5,141 bases of DNA from Armatimonadota bacterium. GTDB lineage: Bacteria > Armatimonadota > Armatimonadia > Armatimonadales > Armatimonadaceae. The notes below the pieces were generated by a model. It was not told where the DNA came from. It worked only from the letters and a program-made list of their open reading frames with translations, and did no database searches. This document shows positions 1 to 5,141 of the stretch, piece after piece. Position 1 is the stretch's first letter. The number at the start of each line of letters is the position of its first letter. The stretch is taken from contig JACMIU010000666.1 in the NCBI GenBank assembly GCA_014380985.1, forward strand, positions 1-5,141, in the 5' to 3' direction. The position numbers and the translations under genes are program-made.

Positions 1-1
1 C

Positions 2-478
2 GGAGTACGCTACCTGACCAAAGGGCGTCAGCCGATTGATGATGTTAAATCATCTGTCGCGGCAAGCCTTGCGGCACTGTTCTGCTTCCTGACCACTATC
101 ACCGGTTCCCTTTTCGCGCAGGTGCAATGGGGATCGTTCTGGAACTGGGATCCGCGCCAAACGTCGGTGTTTATGCTACTACTGATTTACGCCGCGTATT
201 TCGTGCTTCGTTCAGGCATAGAAGACCCGGACAAACGCGCCGCGTCGTCGGCAGTATACGTCGTATTTGCGACCGTGATGACGCCGCTTCTCGGCTACGT
301 CGTCCCGAAATATCTGCCGAGTTTGCACCCGACCAATACGGTGTTTGACCCATCGTACCGGTTGGCGATTTATTTTGCGATTTTGCCGCCGCTACTGTGG
401 CTCGCGGCACGGATGTACCGCGTCGCTGTGCGACTTGAATCGGTGCAACTACGCCGCGAGGCACTCGAAACCTTATGA
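2..478 (+). CDS. ccmC: CcmC, heme handling/export protein of cytochrome c maturation, C-terminal part (5' end outside window)
   Basis: The reading frame is open from base 2 to the TGA at 476-478 and gives 158 residues, against a family length of roughly 220-250, so the start lies upstream. CcmC is an inner-membrane protein that binds heme at the periplasmic face and drives its covalent loading onto CcmE. The heme-binding WWD motif is visible at residues 43-52 of the fragment (WGSFWNWDPR), and the second conserved histidine is His109 in LPSLHPTN. The first conserved histidine must lie in the missing part. About four membrane segments are visible (near 19-38, 54-70, 82-101, 118-135), matching the last four of six. 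The motif ends in WDPRQT rather than the proteobacterial WDARLT, which resembles CcsA/ResC-type members, but the ccmD-ccmE-ccmF context supports CcmC. A GTG at 122 is internal, not the start, because conserved sequence (TGS, membrane helix) precedes it in frame. Confidence 0.93.
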   Translation, partial: GVRYLTKGRQPIDDVKSSVAASLAALFCFLTTITGSLFAQVQWGSFWNWDPRQTSVFMLLLIYAAYFVLRSGIEDPDKRAASSAVYVVFATVMTPLLGYVVPKYLPSLHPTNTVFDPSYRLAIYFAILPPLLWLAARMYRVAVRLESVQLRREALETL

Positions 479-624
479 ATACCGCGATGCTACCGCTACT
501 GTTTGTCGCTCTGCTGATCTTTGCGGGCGTGTTCGTGTTTCTGCTCGGTATCGAACGCCGCGTCGCCGCTTTGGAACGCGACACCACCGACGCCGAACGG
601 CGCGAAGGAGAACGATTATTATGA
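475..624 (+). CDS. ccmD: CcmD-like small membrane protein of heme export
   Basis: This is a 49-residue gene between ccmC and ccmE. Its ATG overlaps the ccmC stop (ATGA, 475-478) and its TGA overlaps the ccmE start (ATGA, 621-624). CcmD is a small inner-membrane protein that associates with CcmC and CcmE and is needed to release heme-loaded CcmE from the CcmABCD complex. The protein has one hydrophobic segment (about residues 5-26, including LLFVALLIFAGVFVFLLG). A charged tail follows, starting ERRVAALERD, probably helical and cytoplasmic, which is the usual CcmD architecture. Sequence conservation in CcmD is poor, so the call rests on length, topology and position. No good Shine-Dalgarno precedes it: the nearest purine run (GAGG) is about 13 bases away, so translation is probably coupled to ccmC. 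An internal ATG at 487 would remove only four residues. Confidence 0.8.
   Translation: MNTAMLPLLFVALLIFAGVFVFLLGIERRVAALERDTTDAERREGERLL
605..610 (+). promoter_or_regulatory. Ribosome-binding site of ccmE inside ccmD
   Basis: AAGGAG lies ten bases before the ATG at 621, within the last codons of ccmD. It is a near-consensus Shine-Dalgarno and supports 621 as the ccmE start rather than the in-frame ATG at 345, which would run backwards through ccmD and ccmC. Confidence 0.75.
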
Positions 625-1118
625 CCACCGAACCGAAAGCCGCCATCAAACCGGCGGCGATTTTAGCACTGGTGCTGATTGTCTCCGCGCTGGCGTTCGG
701 CGCGAAAGCGTTCGTCACCAACCTGACACCCTACCTGACCTTTGACGACGCCCGCAAATCGCGTGGCGGCGTGGTGCAAATCATGGGTCCGCTCGACAAA
801 GCGAGCGTGAAATCGTCAGCGTCGGGCTTGACGTTTGACATCGTGGAAAAGACCAACCCGCAGGAGCGCATGACCGTGCTGTTCAAGCAATCGAAACCGG
901 CGAACTTCAATCTCGCTATCGAAGTCACTGCGATTGGTCGCTACAAGCCGGGCATGGCGGGAACGCGGGGCGTGTTTGAAGCCGACAAGTTGCTGGTGAA
1001 ATGCCCGTCGAAGTATCAGGGGCAGGACGGGGAGACGAAAGAGTACGGCGGCGAATCGGGCGCGTCGCCCGATTACAACGCGGGACAATACCCCAGCGCG
1101 GGTAACACGGCACTTTAG
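621..1118 (+). CDS. ccmE: CcmE heme chaperone, cysteine-type (CxxxY) variant
   Basis: A 165-residue periplasmic heme chaperone anchored by one N-terminal helix. It binds heme covalently after delivery by CcmC and passes it to CcmF. Residues 1-10 are cytoplasmic, about 11-32 form the membrane anchor, and 36-125 form the OB-fold domain. Recognisable family blocks are YLTFDDA, VVQIMGPL, the VLFK strand, and GVFEADKLLVKC. The heme-binding site reads LLVKCPSKY: Cys128 replaces the histidine of classical CcmE (LAKHDENY), with Tyr132 giving the CxxxY motif. This is the recognised variant found in archaea and some bacteria such as Desulfovibrio, where the cysteine carries the heme. A flexible tail of about 33 residues, rich in G, E, S and Y, follows. 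The start at 621 is set by the AAGGAG ten bases upstream and by the signal-anchor position. The gene overlaps ccmD by four bases and ends nine bases before ccmF. Confidence 0.96.
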   Translation: MTTEPKAAIKPAAILALVLIVSALAFGAKAFVTNLTPYLTFDDARKSRGGVVQIMGPLDKASVKSSASGLTFDIVEKTNPQERMTVLFKQSKPANFNLAIEVTAIGRYKPGMAGTRGVFEADKLLVKCPSKYQGQDGETKEYGGESGASPDYNAGQYPSAGNTAL

Positions 1119-1127
1119 AAACCACCT

Positions 1128-3545
1128 ATGATAACAGGCTACCTATTTCTCATTCTCGCGCTGGCGTTCACCGTGGGCGCGAACGTTGTGTTCACGCTTG
1201 CCAAGCGGCAGGAAGCGGGCGCGGCACTCCTGAAGGCAGGGCGCGTTCTCGCAACGCTTGCCGCCGTGTCAGTCGTCGCCGCGTCGGGAACGCTTATCTA
1301 TCTGATTGCCGGACACCACTTCGAGGTCAAGTACGTCGCCGAATACTCGGCGCGGCGGTCGAACCAGTGGTACTTGATGGCGTCGTTCTGGGGCGGGCAG
1401 GAAGGCAGTTTGCTACTGTGGGGCGTCTGGACGGCGATTCTCGGCGCGGTGTTGGCGTGGCGTTCGGGCGATAAAACCGCCCGCGTCTGGCCCGTGTGGG
1501 GTGTGGTGCAGGTGTTTCTGCTCGGACTGATTCTGCTCAAATGCCCGTTTGCGCTGGGGACAGGCGCGGTTCCCGCTGACGGCAAGGGACTCAACCCCCT
1601 GCTCGAAAATATGTGGATGGTCATTCACCCGCCGATTCTGTTCCTCGGCTTCGCGTCCACGCTCGCGCCGTTCGTGTGGACGTTATACGGTTTGATTTAC
1701 CGCGACTGGGACGGATGGGCGAAGTCGGTGTTTTCGTGGACGCTGTTTTCGTTCTCGTTGCTCGGACTGGGGCTATCGCTCGGCGGCTACTGGGCGTATG
1801 AAACACTCGGCTGGGGCGGCTTCTGGGCGTGGGATCCGGTGGAAAACTCTTCCTTAGTGCCGTGGCTGTTCCTGACCGCGATGCTTCACGGCGTTCCGCT
1901 CCAACTCAAGAACGGTGGCTACAAGGTCTCGAACCTGCTGATTGGCTTTCTGCCATTCGCCACCATGTTCTACGGCACGTTCCTGACGCGCACCGGCGTT
2001 CTCGCCGACTTTAGCGTTCACTCGTTCTCGTCGCTCGGACAGGACGGCTACTACGCGATGCTGACTGGCGTTTGTCTCGCGTTCGCCGTGCCGCTGGTTT
2101 TAATCGCGTGGAACTTCAACCGCATACCGAAACCGCCCGCCTATGAGCGTGTCGAGAGCCGTGAGTTCGGCTACTTCCTCGCGTCCATGACGCTCGGCAT
2201 TATCGGCTTGATTGTGGCAATCGGAATGTCCGCCCCGCTGATTACCCGCCTGTGGACGGAAAAAGGCGCGGGCGCGGAGCAGTCGTTCTACAATCAGGCG
2301 ACGTACCCGCTCGTGATTCTGTTCAGCGTAGCGATGGCGGTCACACCGTACTTAAGTTGGAAGGCGGCGCAGAAGGATACGCTCGAAAAAGAGATGGACA
2401 GCGTCCGCCGCCGCCTTCTCCTGCCGTATGCCGGTGCGATTCTGCTCACCGTGGTTGCCGCCGGGTTCGCTATGTACTTCGGCTTGCGCCGCCCGTACCA
2501 GATTCTGCTGTTCGCCACCTCTACTTTTTCGGTTTTGGCAAACACGGCGATGCTGTTGCCGCGCATGAAAACGAGCGGCGCACGGAAGACCGTGGGCGGG
2601 TTCGTCGCGCACATCGGCGCGGGGCTACTGCTGGTCGGCGTATGTTCGCTGATCGTGTTTAGCAACCACGTCGAGCGCGTGATGCTGATTAAAAACTTCC
2701 CGGTCACGGTGCTGGGGTTCAAACTGACGTACCTCGGCAATTCGAGCCAGCCGTATGACCGCGAAGACAACGCGGTGCGGATTCGCATCGAAAAGAACGG
2801 GCGCGTTTGGGAAGGGCGACCGCGCTTCTACTACGCGCAGTGGGAGAACCGCGACACGGTTTTCGCCAACCCTCCGGCAATTCTGCCGTCGGTCTACAAC
2901 ATGAACAGTGTTACCGATGTGCAAAAAATGATGCCGTGGAACAACCCGTACCCGGCAGGCGATTTGTACTTAGCGTTCTCGGAGGGCCCGTTCTCGCAGG
3001 GCGACGGCAAGGAGCGACCGCTTCACCCGAACGCCGGATTCACTCTAAGCGATGGCAAAACCGCTACGTTCGACGCCGACGGCTATTCGTTCACCCTGCT
3101 GTCGTTCACGATGGACGACAAGGCGATGGAGATTGTTCGCACTGGCAACGAAGTGGCGATGAAGGCACTGCCGAAGATCACGTTCACCGCGCAGGTCGGG
3201 GTGATGTACGGCAAGGAGATGAAAATTGTCGAGCCGCACTTTGTCTTAGAGCAACAGTCTGGCGCACGGTATTCACACCCGGCGGCGATTCCCGGCGCGA
3301 AGGGCGAAACGGTGATGCTGAACCTTGTGCCGCCGAGCGACGAGCAATGGGCGACCGCCGACCCGTTCAAGACGATCAACTTCCAGACAATCAATGTGCC
3401 GGATGTCACGGAGCACGTGTACGTGGACGTTTCCACCAAGCCACTGATTAGTTTGGTGTGGATCGGCTCGTTGCTGTACACATTGGGCGGGTTTGTCGCC
3501 TATCGCCGCCGCGCCGTGGAGCAGGGCATTCTCGGCAAGGGATAG
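1128..3545 (+). CDS. ccmF: CcmF, heme lyase subunit of cytochrome c maturation, large form
   Basis: An 805-residue polytopic inner-membrane protein that receives heme from holo-CcmE and attaches it to apocytochrome c. All hallmark residues are present. The WWD heme-binding motif is at 229-240 (WGGFWAWDPVEN). Periplasmic histidines are His167 (MVIHPP) and His298 (SVHSF). Membrane histidines are His254 (AMLHG) and His495 (VAHIG). The early QEGSLLLW block lies at 91-98. About 14 membrane segments fill residues 3-510 and one closes the protein near 773-791. Between them, residues 514-772 form a soluble periplasmic domain, much larger than in E. coli CcmF (647 residues in total). The first hydrophobic helix begins at residue 3, which supports this ATG, although no Shine-Dalgarno is seen (upstream bases are AAACCACCT). 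It lies nine bases after ccmE and is probably co-transcribed. It is the last gene of the operon, followed by a strong terminator. NrfE-type homologues share the fold, but the linked ccmE makes CcmF the better name. Confidence 0.96.
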   Translation: MITGYLFLILALAFTVGANVVFTLAKRQEAGAALLKAGRVLATLAAVSVVAASGTLIYLIAGHHFEVKYVAEYSARRSNQWYLMASFWGGQEGSLLLWGVWTAILGAVLAWRSGDKTARVWPVWGVVQVFLLGLILLKCPFALGTGAVPADGKGLNPLLENMWMVIHPPILFLGFASTLAPFVWTLYGLIYRDWDGWAKSVFSWTLFSFSLLGLGLSLGGYWAYETLGWGGFWAWDPVENSSLVPWLFLTAMLHGVPLQLKNGGYKVSNLLIGFLPFATMFYGTFLTRTGVLADFSVHSFSSLGQDGYYAMLTGVCLAFAVPLVLIAWNFNRIPKPPAYERVESREFGYFLASMTLGIIGLIVAIGMSAPLITRLWTEKGAGAEQSFYNQATYPLVILFSVAMAVTPYLSWKAAQKDTLEKEMDSVRRRLLLPYAGAILLTVVAAGFAMYFGLRRPYQILLFATSTFSVLANTAMLLPRMKTSGARKTVGGFVAHIGAGLLLVGVCSLIVFSNHVERVMLIKNFPVTVLGFKLTYLGNSSQPYDREDNAVRIRIEKNGRVWEGRPRFYYAQWENRDTVFANPPAILPSVYNMNSVTDVQKMMPWNNPYPAGDLYLAFSEGPFSQGDGKERPLHPNAGFTLSDGKTATFDADGYSFTLLSFTMDDKAMEIVRTGNEVAMKALPKITFTAQVGVMYGKEMKIVEPHFVLEQQSGARYSHPAAIPGAKGETVMLNLVPPSDEQWATADPFKTINFQTINVPDVTEHVYVDVSTKPLISLVWIGSLLYTLGGFVAYRRRAVEQGILGKG

Positions 3546-3556
3546 GATAGCAAGTA

Positions 3557-3600
3557 AACGAAAAACGCCGACCGGGGAAACCCGGTCGGCGTTTTTCGTT
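3557..3600. terminator. Bidirectional Rho-independent terminator between ccmF and the Uma2 genes
   Basis: A perfect inverted repeat with 20-bp arms (3557-3576 and 3581-3600) closes on a GAAA tetraloop (3577-3580). The core pairs CGCCGACCGGG with CCCGGTCGGCG, flanked by A5 and T5 tracts. Transcripts from either strand therefore end in a GC-rich stem followed by a U-rich run (GTTTTTCGTT). It starts 12 bases after the ccmF stop and ends three bases from the stop of the opposing Uma2 gene, so it should terminate both convergent units. Confidence 0.95.
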
Positions 3601-3603
3601 ATT

Positions 3604-4254
3604 CTACTCCTTGTCAGACGCGGGAAACGTCACTTTGTCGTAAATATCCGCAAGCGTAAGCGTTACATCAAGGGTCGGGAGTCGCGCCGACGCTTCCAAC
3701 CCGACGTAACTATGGTATTGCCAGTTGCCACCGGAATCACGGGAATAGACTTCAACCCGCGCCCGGTCTTGCGTGACCAGCACATATTCGGTCAGTGATT
3801 CGAGTGTTTGATATTCTTCCAGTTTGTCGCCGCGATCCGTGGTTTCCGTGCTTGCCGATAGCACTTCGATAATTACCACCGGGTTTTGAATCGTGTCCGT
3901 GCGTCCCTGATACCGAACCGGTTCCCCGCGTACCACGGCAATATCGGGATAACGAAACGTGCCGATTGTGGGCGTATGAATCTTTAGGTCGCTCGAATGC
4001 ACCGTACAATCGCGCTTTTTTTTCAGCGCGATGTATAGTTCCGCACCGACATTGTTGGTCAAAAGGGTATGCGGAAAACTGGCTCCGGGCATCGGCAAAA
4101 TCTCTCCATTTCGGTATTCGCTTTTTTCGGTGGCGATTTCCTCGCGCCGTAAGTATTCCTCAACCGTAACATATTGTTGCAGTTTGGAGGCGGATACCCC
4201 GTTAGCAAACGGTACACGTAATCCCTGCGGCTTGTCGGCAATAGCGGTCGGCAT
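3604..4254 (-). CDS. Uma2-family (DUF820) putative endonuclease, copy A
   Basis: A 216-residue protein with the PD-(D/E)xK-like fold of the Uma2 family, an annotated nuclease group of unknown biological role. Likely core residues are Glu46 (SEYRNG), His62 (PHTLL), Asp89 (SSDLKI), Asp104 (YPDIAVV), Glu130 (IIEVLSAST) and Asp143-Lys144 (DRGDKLEEY), so the active site appears intact. No signal peptide or membrane segment is seen, so it is probably cytoplasmic. The ATG at 4254 is preferred because AAGGAG lies eight bases upstream and because the N-terminus then aligns with copy B (both reach DKPQ by residue 10). An ATG at 4272 would add six residues that overlap the Shine-Dalgarno. It lies 44 bases after copy B on the same strand, probably in one transcript, and ends at the shared terminator. 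Copies A and B are about 45% identical by hand alignment. Codons 77-80 contain an A8 run, noted separately. Confidence 0.9.
   Translation of the reverse strand: MPTAIADKPQGLRVPFANGVSASKLQQYVTVEEYLRREEIATEKSEYRNGEILPMPGASFPHTLLTNNVGAELYIALKKKRDCTVHSSDLKIHTPTIGTFRYPDIAVVRGEPVRYQGRTDTIQNPVVIIEVLSASTETTDRGDKLEEYQTLESLTEYVLVTQDRARVEVYSRDSGGNWQYHSYVGLEASARLPTLDVTLTLADIYDKVTFPASDKE
4009..4032. repeat. Short inverted repeat enclosing a homopolymer run, inside Uma2 copy A
   Basis: ATCGCGCT (4009-4016) and AGCGCGAT (4025-4032) are perfect 8-bp inverted arms around an eight-base loop that is almost all T on the + strand. On the coding (-) strand the loop and arm edge contain A8, encoding Lys78-Lys80 of Uma2 copy A. 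It may simply be coincidence in coding sequence. Confidence 0.4.
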
Positions 4255-4262
4255 AATTTTAA

Positions 4263-4268
4263 CTCCTT
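4263..4268 (-). promoter_or_regulatory. Ribosome-binding site of Uma2 copy A
   Basis: On the - strand AAGGAG sits eight bases before the ATG at 4254 with an A/T-rich spacer. It decides between the two in-frame ATGs (4272 and 4254) in favour of 4254. Confidence 0.85.
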
Positions 4269-4298
4269 GCATATTCCGTTTATTCGGTTTGTACTCTG

Positions 4299-4940
4299 CT
4301 ACGAAGTCGGCGCGGCAACGCCCACGCGCCGGTACAAGTCGGCAAGTGCGACCGTAACACCGAGGCTGTCGAGCGAAACGCTACTTGCCAAGGCGGTAGC
4401 ACTATTTTCCTGCCACGCTCCCGTTGCGTCGCGCACAGAAACCGTTACCTTGTACTCGCTCTGCGAAACGAGAACGTACTCCCGAAGAGACGGGATGGTT
4501 TTGTAATGGTCTAACTTCTCGCCCCGGTCGTAGTCTTCGGTGCTGGACGATAGCACTTCGACAATCAGCGTCGGGTTGCGAATCGTGTCAAACACATCAT
4601 CGGTGAACTGCGGTTCCTCGCCGACAACGGCAATCACATCGGGGTAGGTATAGCGGTTCGTTGCCGGAATCGAAACGCGCATATCGCTGGGATACACTTC
4701 GCAATCGTCGCGCCCTTCGGACGCCACGGTTAGAACAGTGATAATTTTGCCCGTAAGCAAATTATGAACCCGGCTTGCCCCCGACATTTCGCGCATCTTT
4801 CCGTTGATGTACTCGTGCTTGTTCAGCGCGATTCGCTCCCGCGCTAAATATCGCTCCGGCGAAACAGTGTCCTCCGACAAGCCGTTCGCATACGGCGCGA
4901 GCGGAAACTTTTGCGGTTTATCTAAAACGGCGTTCGCCAT
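4299..4940 (-). CDS. Uma2-family (DUF820) putative endonuclease, copy B
   Basis: A 213-residue paralogue of the downstream copy A. Recognisable Uma2 residues are Glu43 (HEYINGK), His59 (VHNLL), Asp86 (PSDMRV), Asp101 (YPDVIAVV), Glu128 (VEVLSSST) and Glu141-Lys142 (DRGEKLDHY), consistent with an intact PD-(D/E)xK-like site. No signal peptide or membrane helix is seen. The start at 4940 is supported by AAGGAAGG eight bases upstream. It begins 27 bases after the serS stop with no hairpin in the gap, so it is probably read through from the serS promoter. Copy A follows after 44 bases. Uma2 genes are often present in many copies in cyanobacteria, Chloroflexota, Armatimonadota and Deinococcota. 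Their substrate and function are unknown, and no modification, toxin or mobility gene is visible here to suggest one. Confidence 0.9.
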   Translation of the reverse strand: MANAVLDKPQKFPLAPYANGLSEDTVSPERYLARERIALNKHEYINGKMREMSGASRVHNLLTGKIITVLTVASEGRDDCEVYPSDMRVSIPATNRYTYPDVIAVVGEEPQFTDDVFDTIRNPTLIVEVLSSSTEDYDRGEKLDHYKTIPSLREYVLVSQSEYKVTVSVRDATGAWQENSATALASSVSLDSLGVTVALADLYRRVGVAAPTS

Positions 4941-4948
4941 GATTTTTG

Positions 4949-4956
4949 CCTTCCTT
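4949..4956 (-). promoter_or_regulatory. Ribosome-binding site of Uma2 copy B
   Basis: On the - strand AAGGAAGG lies eight bases before the ATG at 4940, with an A-rich spacer. It falls inside the 27-base gap after serS and supports both the start and translation independent of serS. Confidence 0.8.
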
Positions 4957-4967
4957 CTGCACTTATT

Positions 4968-5141
4968 TTACCCGATGACGGCAAGCCCGCCGAGATACGG
5001 GCGAAGCGGCGCGGGAACCGCGACCGTGCCGTCGGCGTTCTGGTGAGTCTCCAGCAATGTGGAAACCACGCGGGGCAGGGCAAGCCCCGACGCATTCAGC
5101 AAGTGCGGGAACTCCGGTTTCGCCGTCGCCTCACGGCGGAA
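4968..5141 (-). CDS. serS: Seryl-tRNA synthetase, C-terminal 57 residues (5' end outside window)
   Basis: The - strand frame from 5141 to the TAA at 4968-4970 encodes the extreme C-terminus of cytoplasmic seryl-tRNA synthetase, which activates serine with ATP and charges tRNA-Ser. The fragment holds class II motif 3, reading PHLLNASGLALPR, with the conserved ATP-binding arginine at fragment residue 24. It then has the typical ending: LLETHQNADG, VAVPAPLRPYLGG, and a final VIG. Many family members read TLNGSG where this one reads LLNASG, a variant within what I would expect for the family. The catalytic motifs 1 and 2 and the N-terminal coiled-coil arm lie beyond the window. The protein ends at the usual place after LRPYxGG, so it is not truncated at this end. 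Uma2 copy B follows after 27 bases. Confidence 0.92.
   Translation of the reverse strand, partial: FRREATAKPEFPHLLNASGLALPRVVSTLLETHQNADGTVAVPAPLRPYLGGLAVIG

Noticed and set aside
122..478. GTG at 122 as the ccmC start
   Set aside because: Conserved CcmC sequence, including a membrane helix and TGS, continues upstream in frame to the window edge, and starting here would place the WWD motif at the N-terminus.
345..620. Upstream in-frame extension of ccmE starting at the ATG at 345
   Set aside because: It overlaps the conserved end of ccmC and all of ccmD, encodes basic low-complexity sequence unlike CcmE, and the good ribosome-binding site lies just before 621.
171..1125. Minus-strand open frames across ccmC-ccmE
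   Set aside because: They lie opposite well-recognised genes, have low-complexity basic translations and no initiation signals.
2252..3481. Long open frames on both strands inside ccmF
   Set aside because: They are arginine-rich shadow frames of a GC-rich gene with no recognisable domain or ribosome-binding site, whereas ccmF is conserved along its whole length.
3752..4009. 85-residue minus-strand frame within Uma2 copy A as an independent gene
   Set aside because: It is the -1 frame of a conserved coding region with no family resemblance. It matters only as the possible continuation after frameshifting at the A8 run.
4255..4272. ATG at 4272 as the start of Uma2 copy A
   Set aside because: The extra six codons contain the AAGGAG that serves the ATG at 4254, and the shorter protein aligns with copy B from its first residues.
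3604..4940. Uma2 pair as an insertion sequence, toxin-antitoxin pair or restriction system
   Set aside because: No terminal inverted repeats, target duplications, transposase, methyltransferase or antitoxin-like partner is visible. Both genes are simply paralogues of the same family.
1..5141. CRISPR array, tRNA, rRNA or riboswitch
   Set aside because: No regularly spaced repeats, no tRNA-like T-arm sequences and no intergenic space large enough for a riboswitch were found; the gaps are at most about 60 bases.

Overview
The window carries the end of a cytochrome c maturation (System I, Ccm) operon on the + strand. It converges on a - strand block made of the 3' end of serS followed by two tandem Uma2-family (DUF820) putative nuclease genes. 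The sequence suggests a diderm bacterium that makes c-type cytochromes. The CxxxY-type CcmE, together with several Uma2 genes, points away from typical Gamma- and Alphaproteobacteria, for example to Armatimonadota, Chloroflexota or a similar deep-branching lineage. That placement is a guess from protein character and cannot be settled here.

Layout, left to right. Positions 2-478 hold the C-terminal part of ccmC, cut by the window edge. Positions 475-624 hold a 49-residue ccmD-like gene that is easy to miss. Positions 621-1118 hold ccmE and 1128-3545 hold ccmF. The genes are very tightly packed: two successive ATGA overlaps, then a 9-base gap. A 44-base perfect hairpin (3557-3600), with 20-bp arms and a GAAA loop, ends the operon and also serves the opposing strand. 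On the - strand, serS (4968-5141, C-terminal 57 residues only) is followed after 27 bases by Uma2 copy B (4299-4940). After a further 44 bases comes Uma2 copy A (3604-4254), whose stop codon nearly touches the shared terminator.

How the genes work together. CcmC loads heme onto CcmE in the periplasm, CcmD helps release holo-CcmE, and CcmF takes heme from CcmE and attaches it to apocytochrome c. CcmE here has Cys128 in a CPSKY motif where the classical protein has histidine. This is the variant System I known from archaea and some bacteria such as Desulfovibrio, which has been linked to absence of CcmH. In agreement, no ccmG or ccmH follows ccmF before the terminator, although they could lie elsewhere in the genome.

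The Uma2 pair are diverged tandem paralogues (about 45% identical by hand alignment). Both keep the PD-(D/E)xK-type residues and have strong ribosome-binding sites. Their biological role is unknown. No entirely new system is evident. The most notable points are the cysteine-type CcmE with an unusually large CcmF, and the serS-linked Uma2 pair. No stretch over 300 bases lacks a gene, and no tRNA, rRNA, CRISPR array or insertion sequence was seen.
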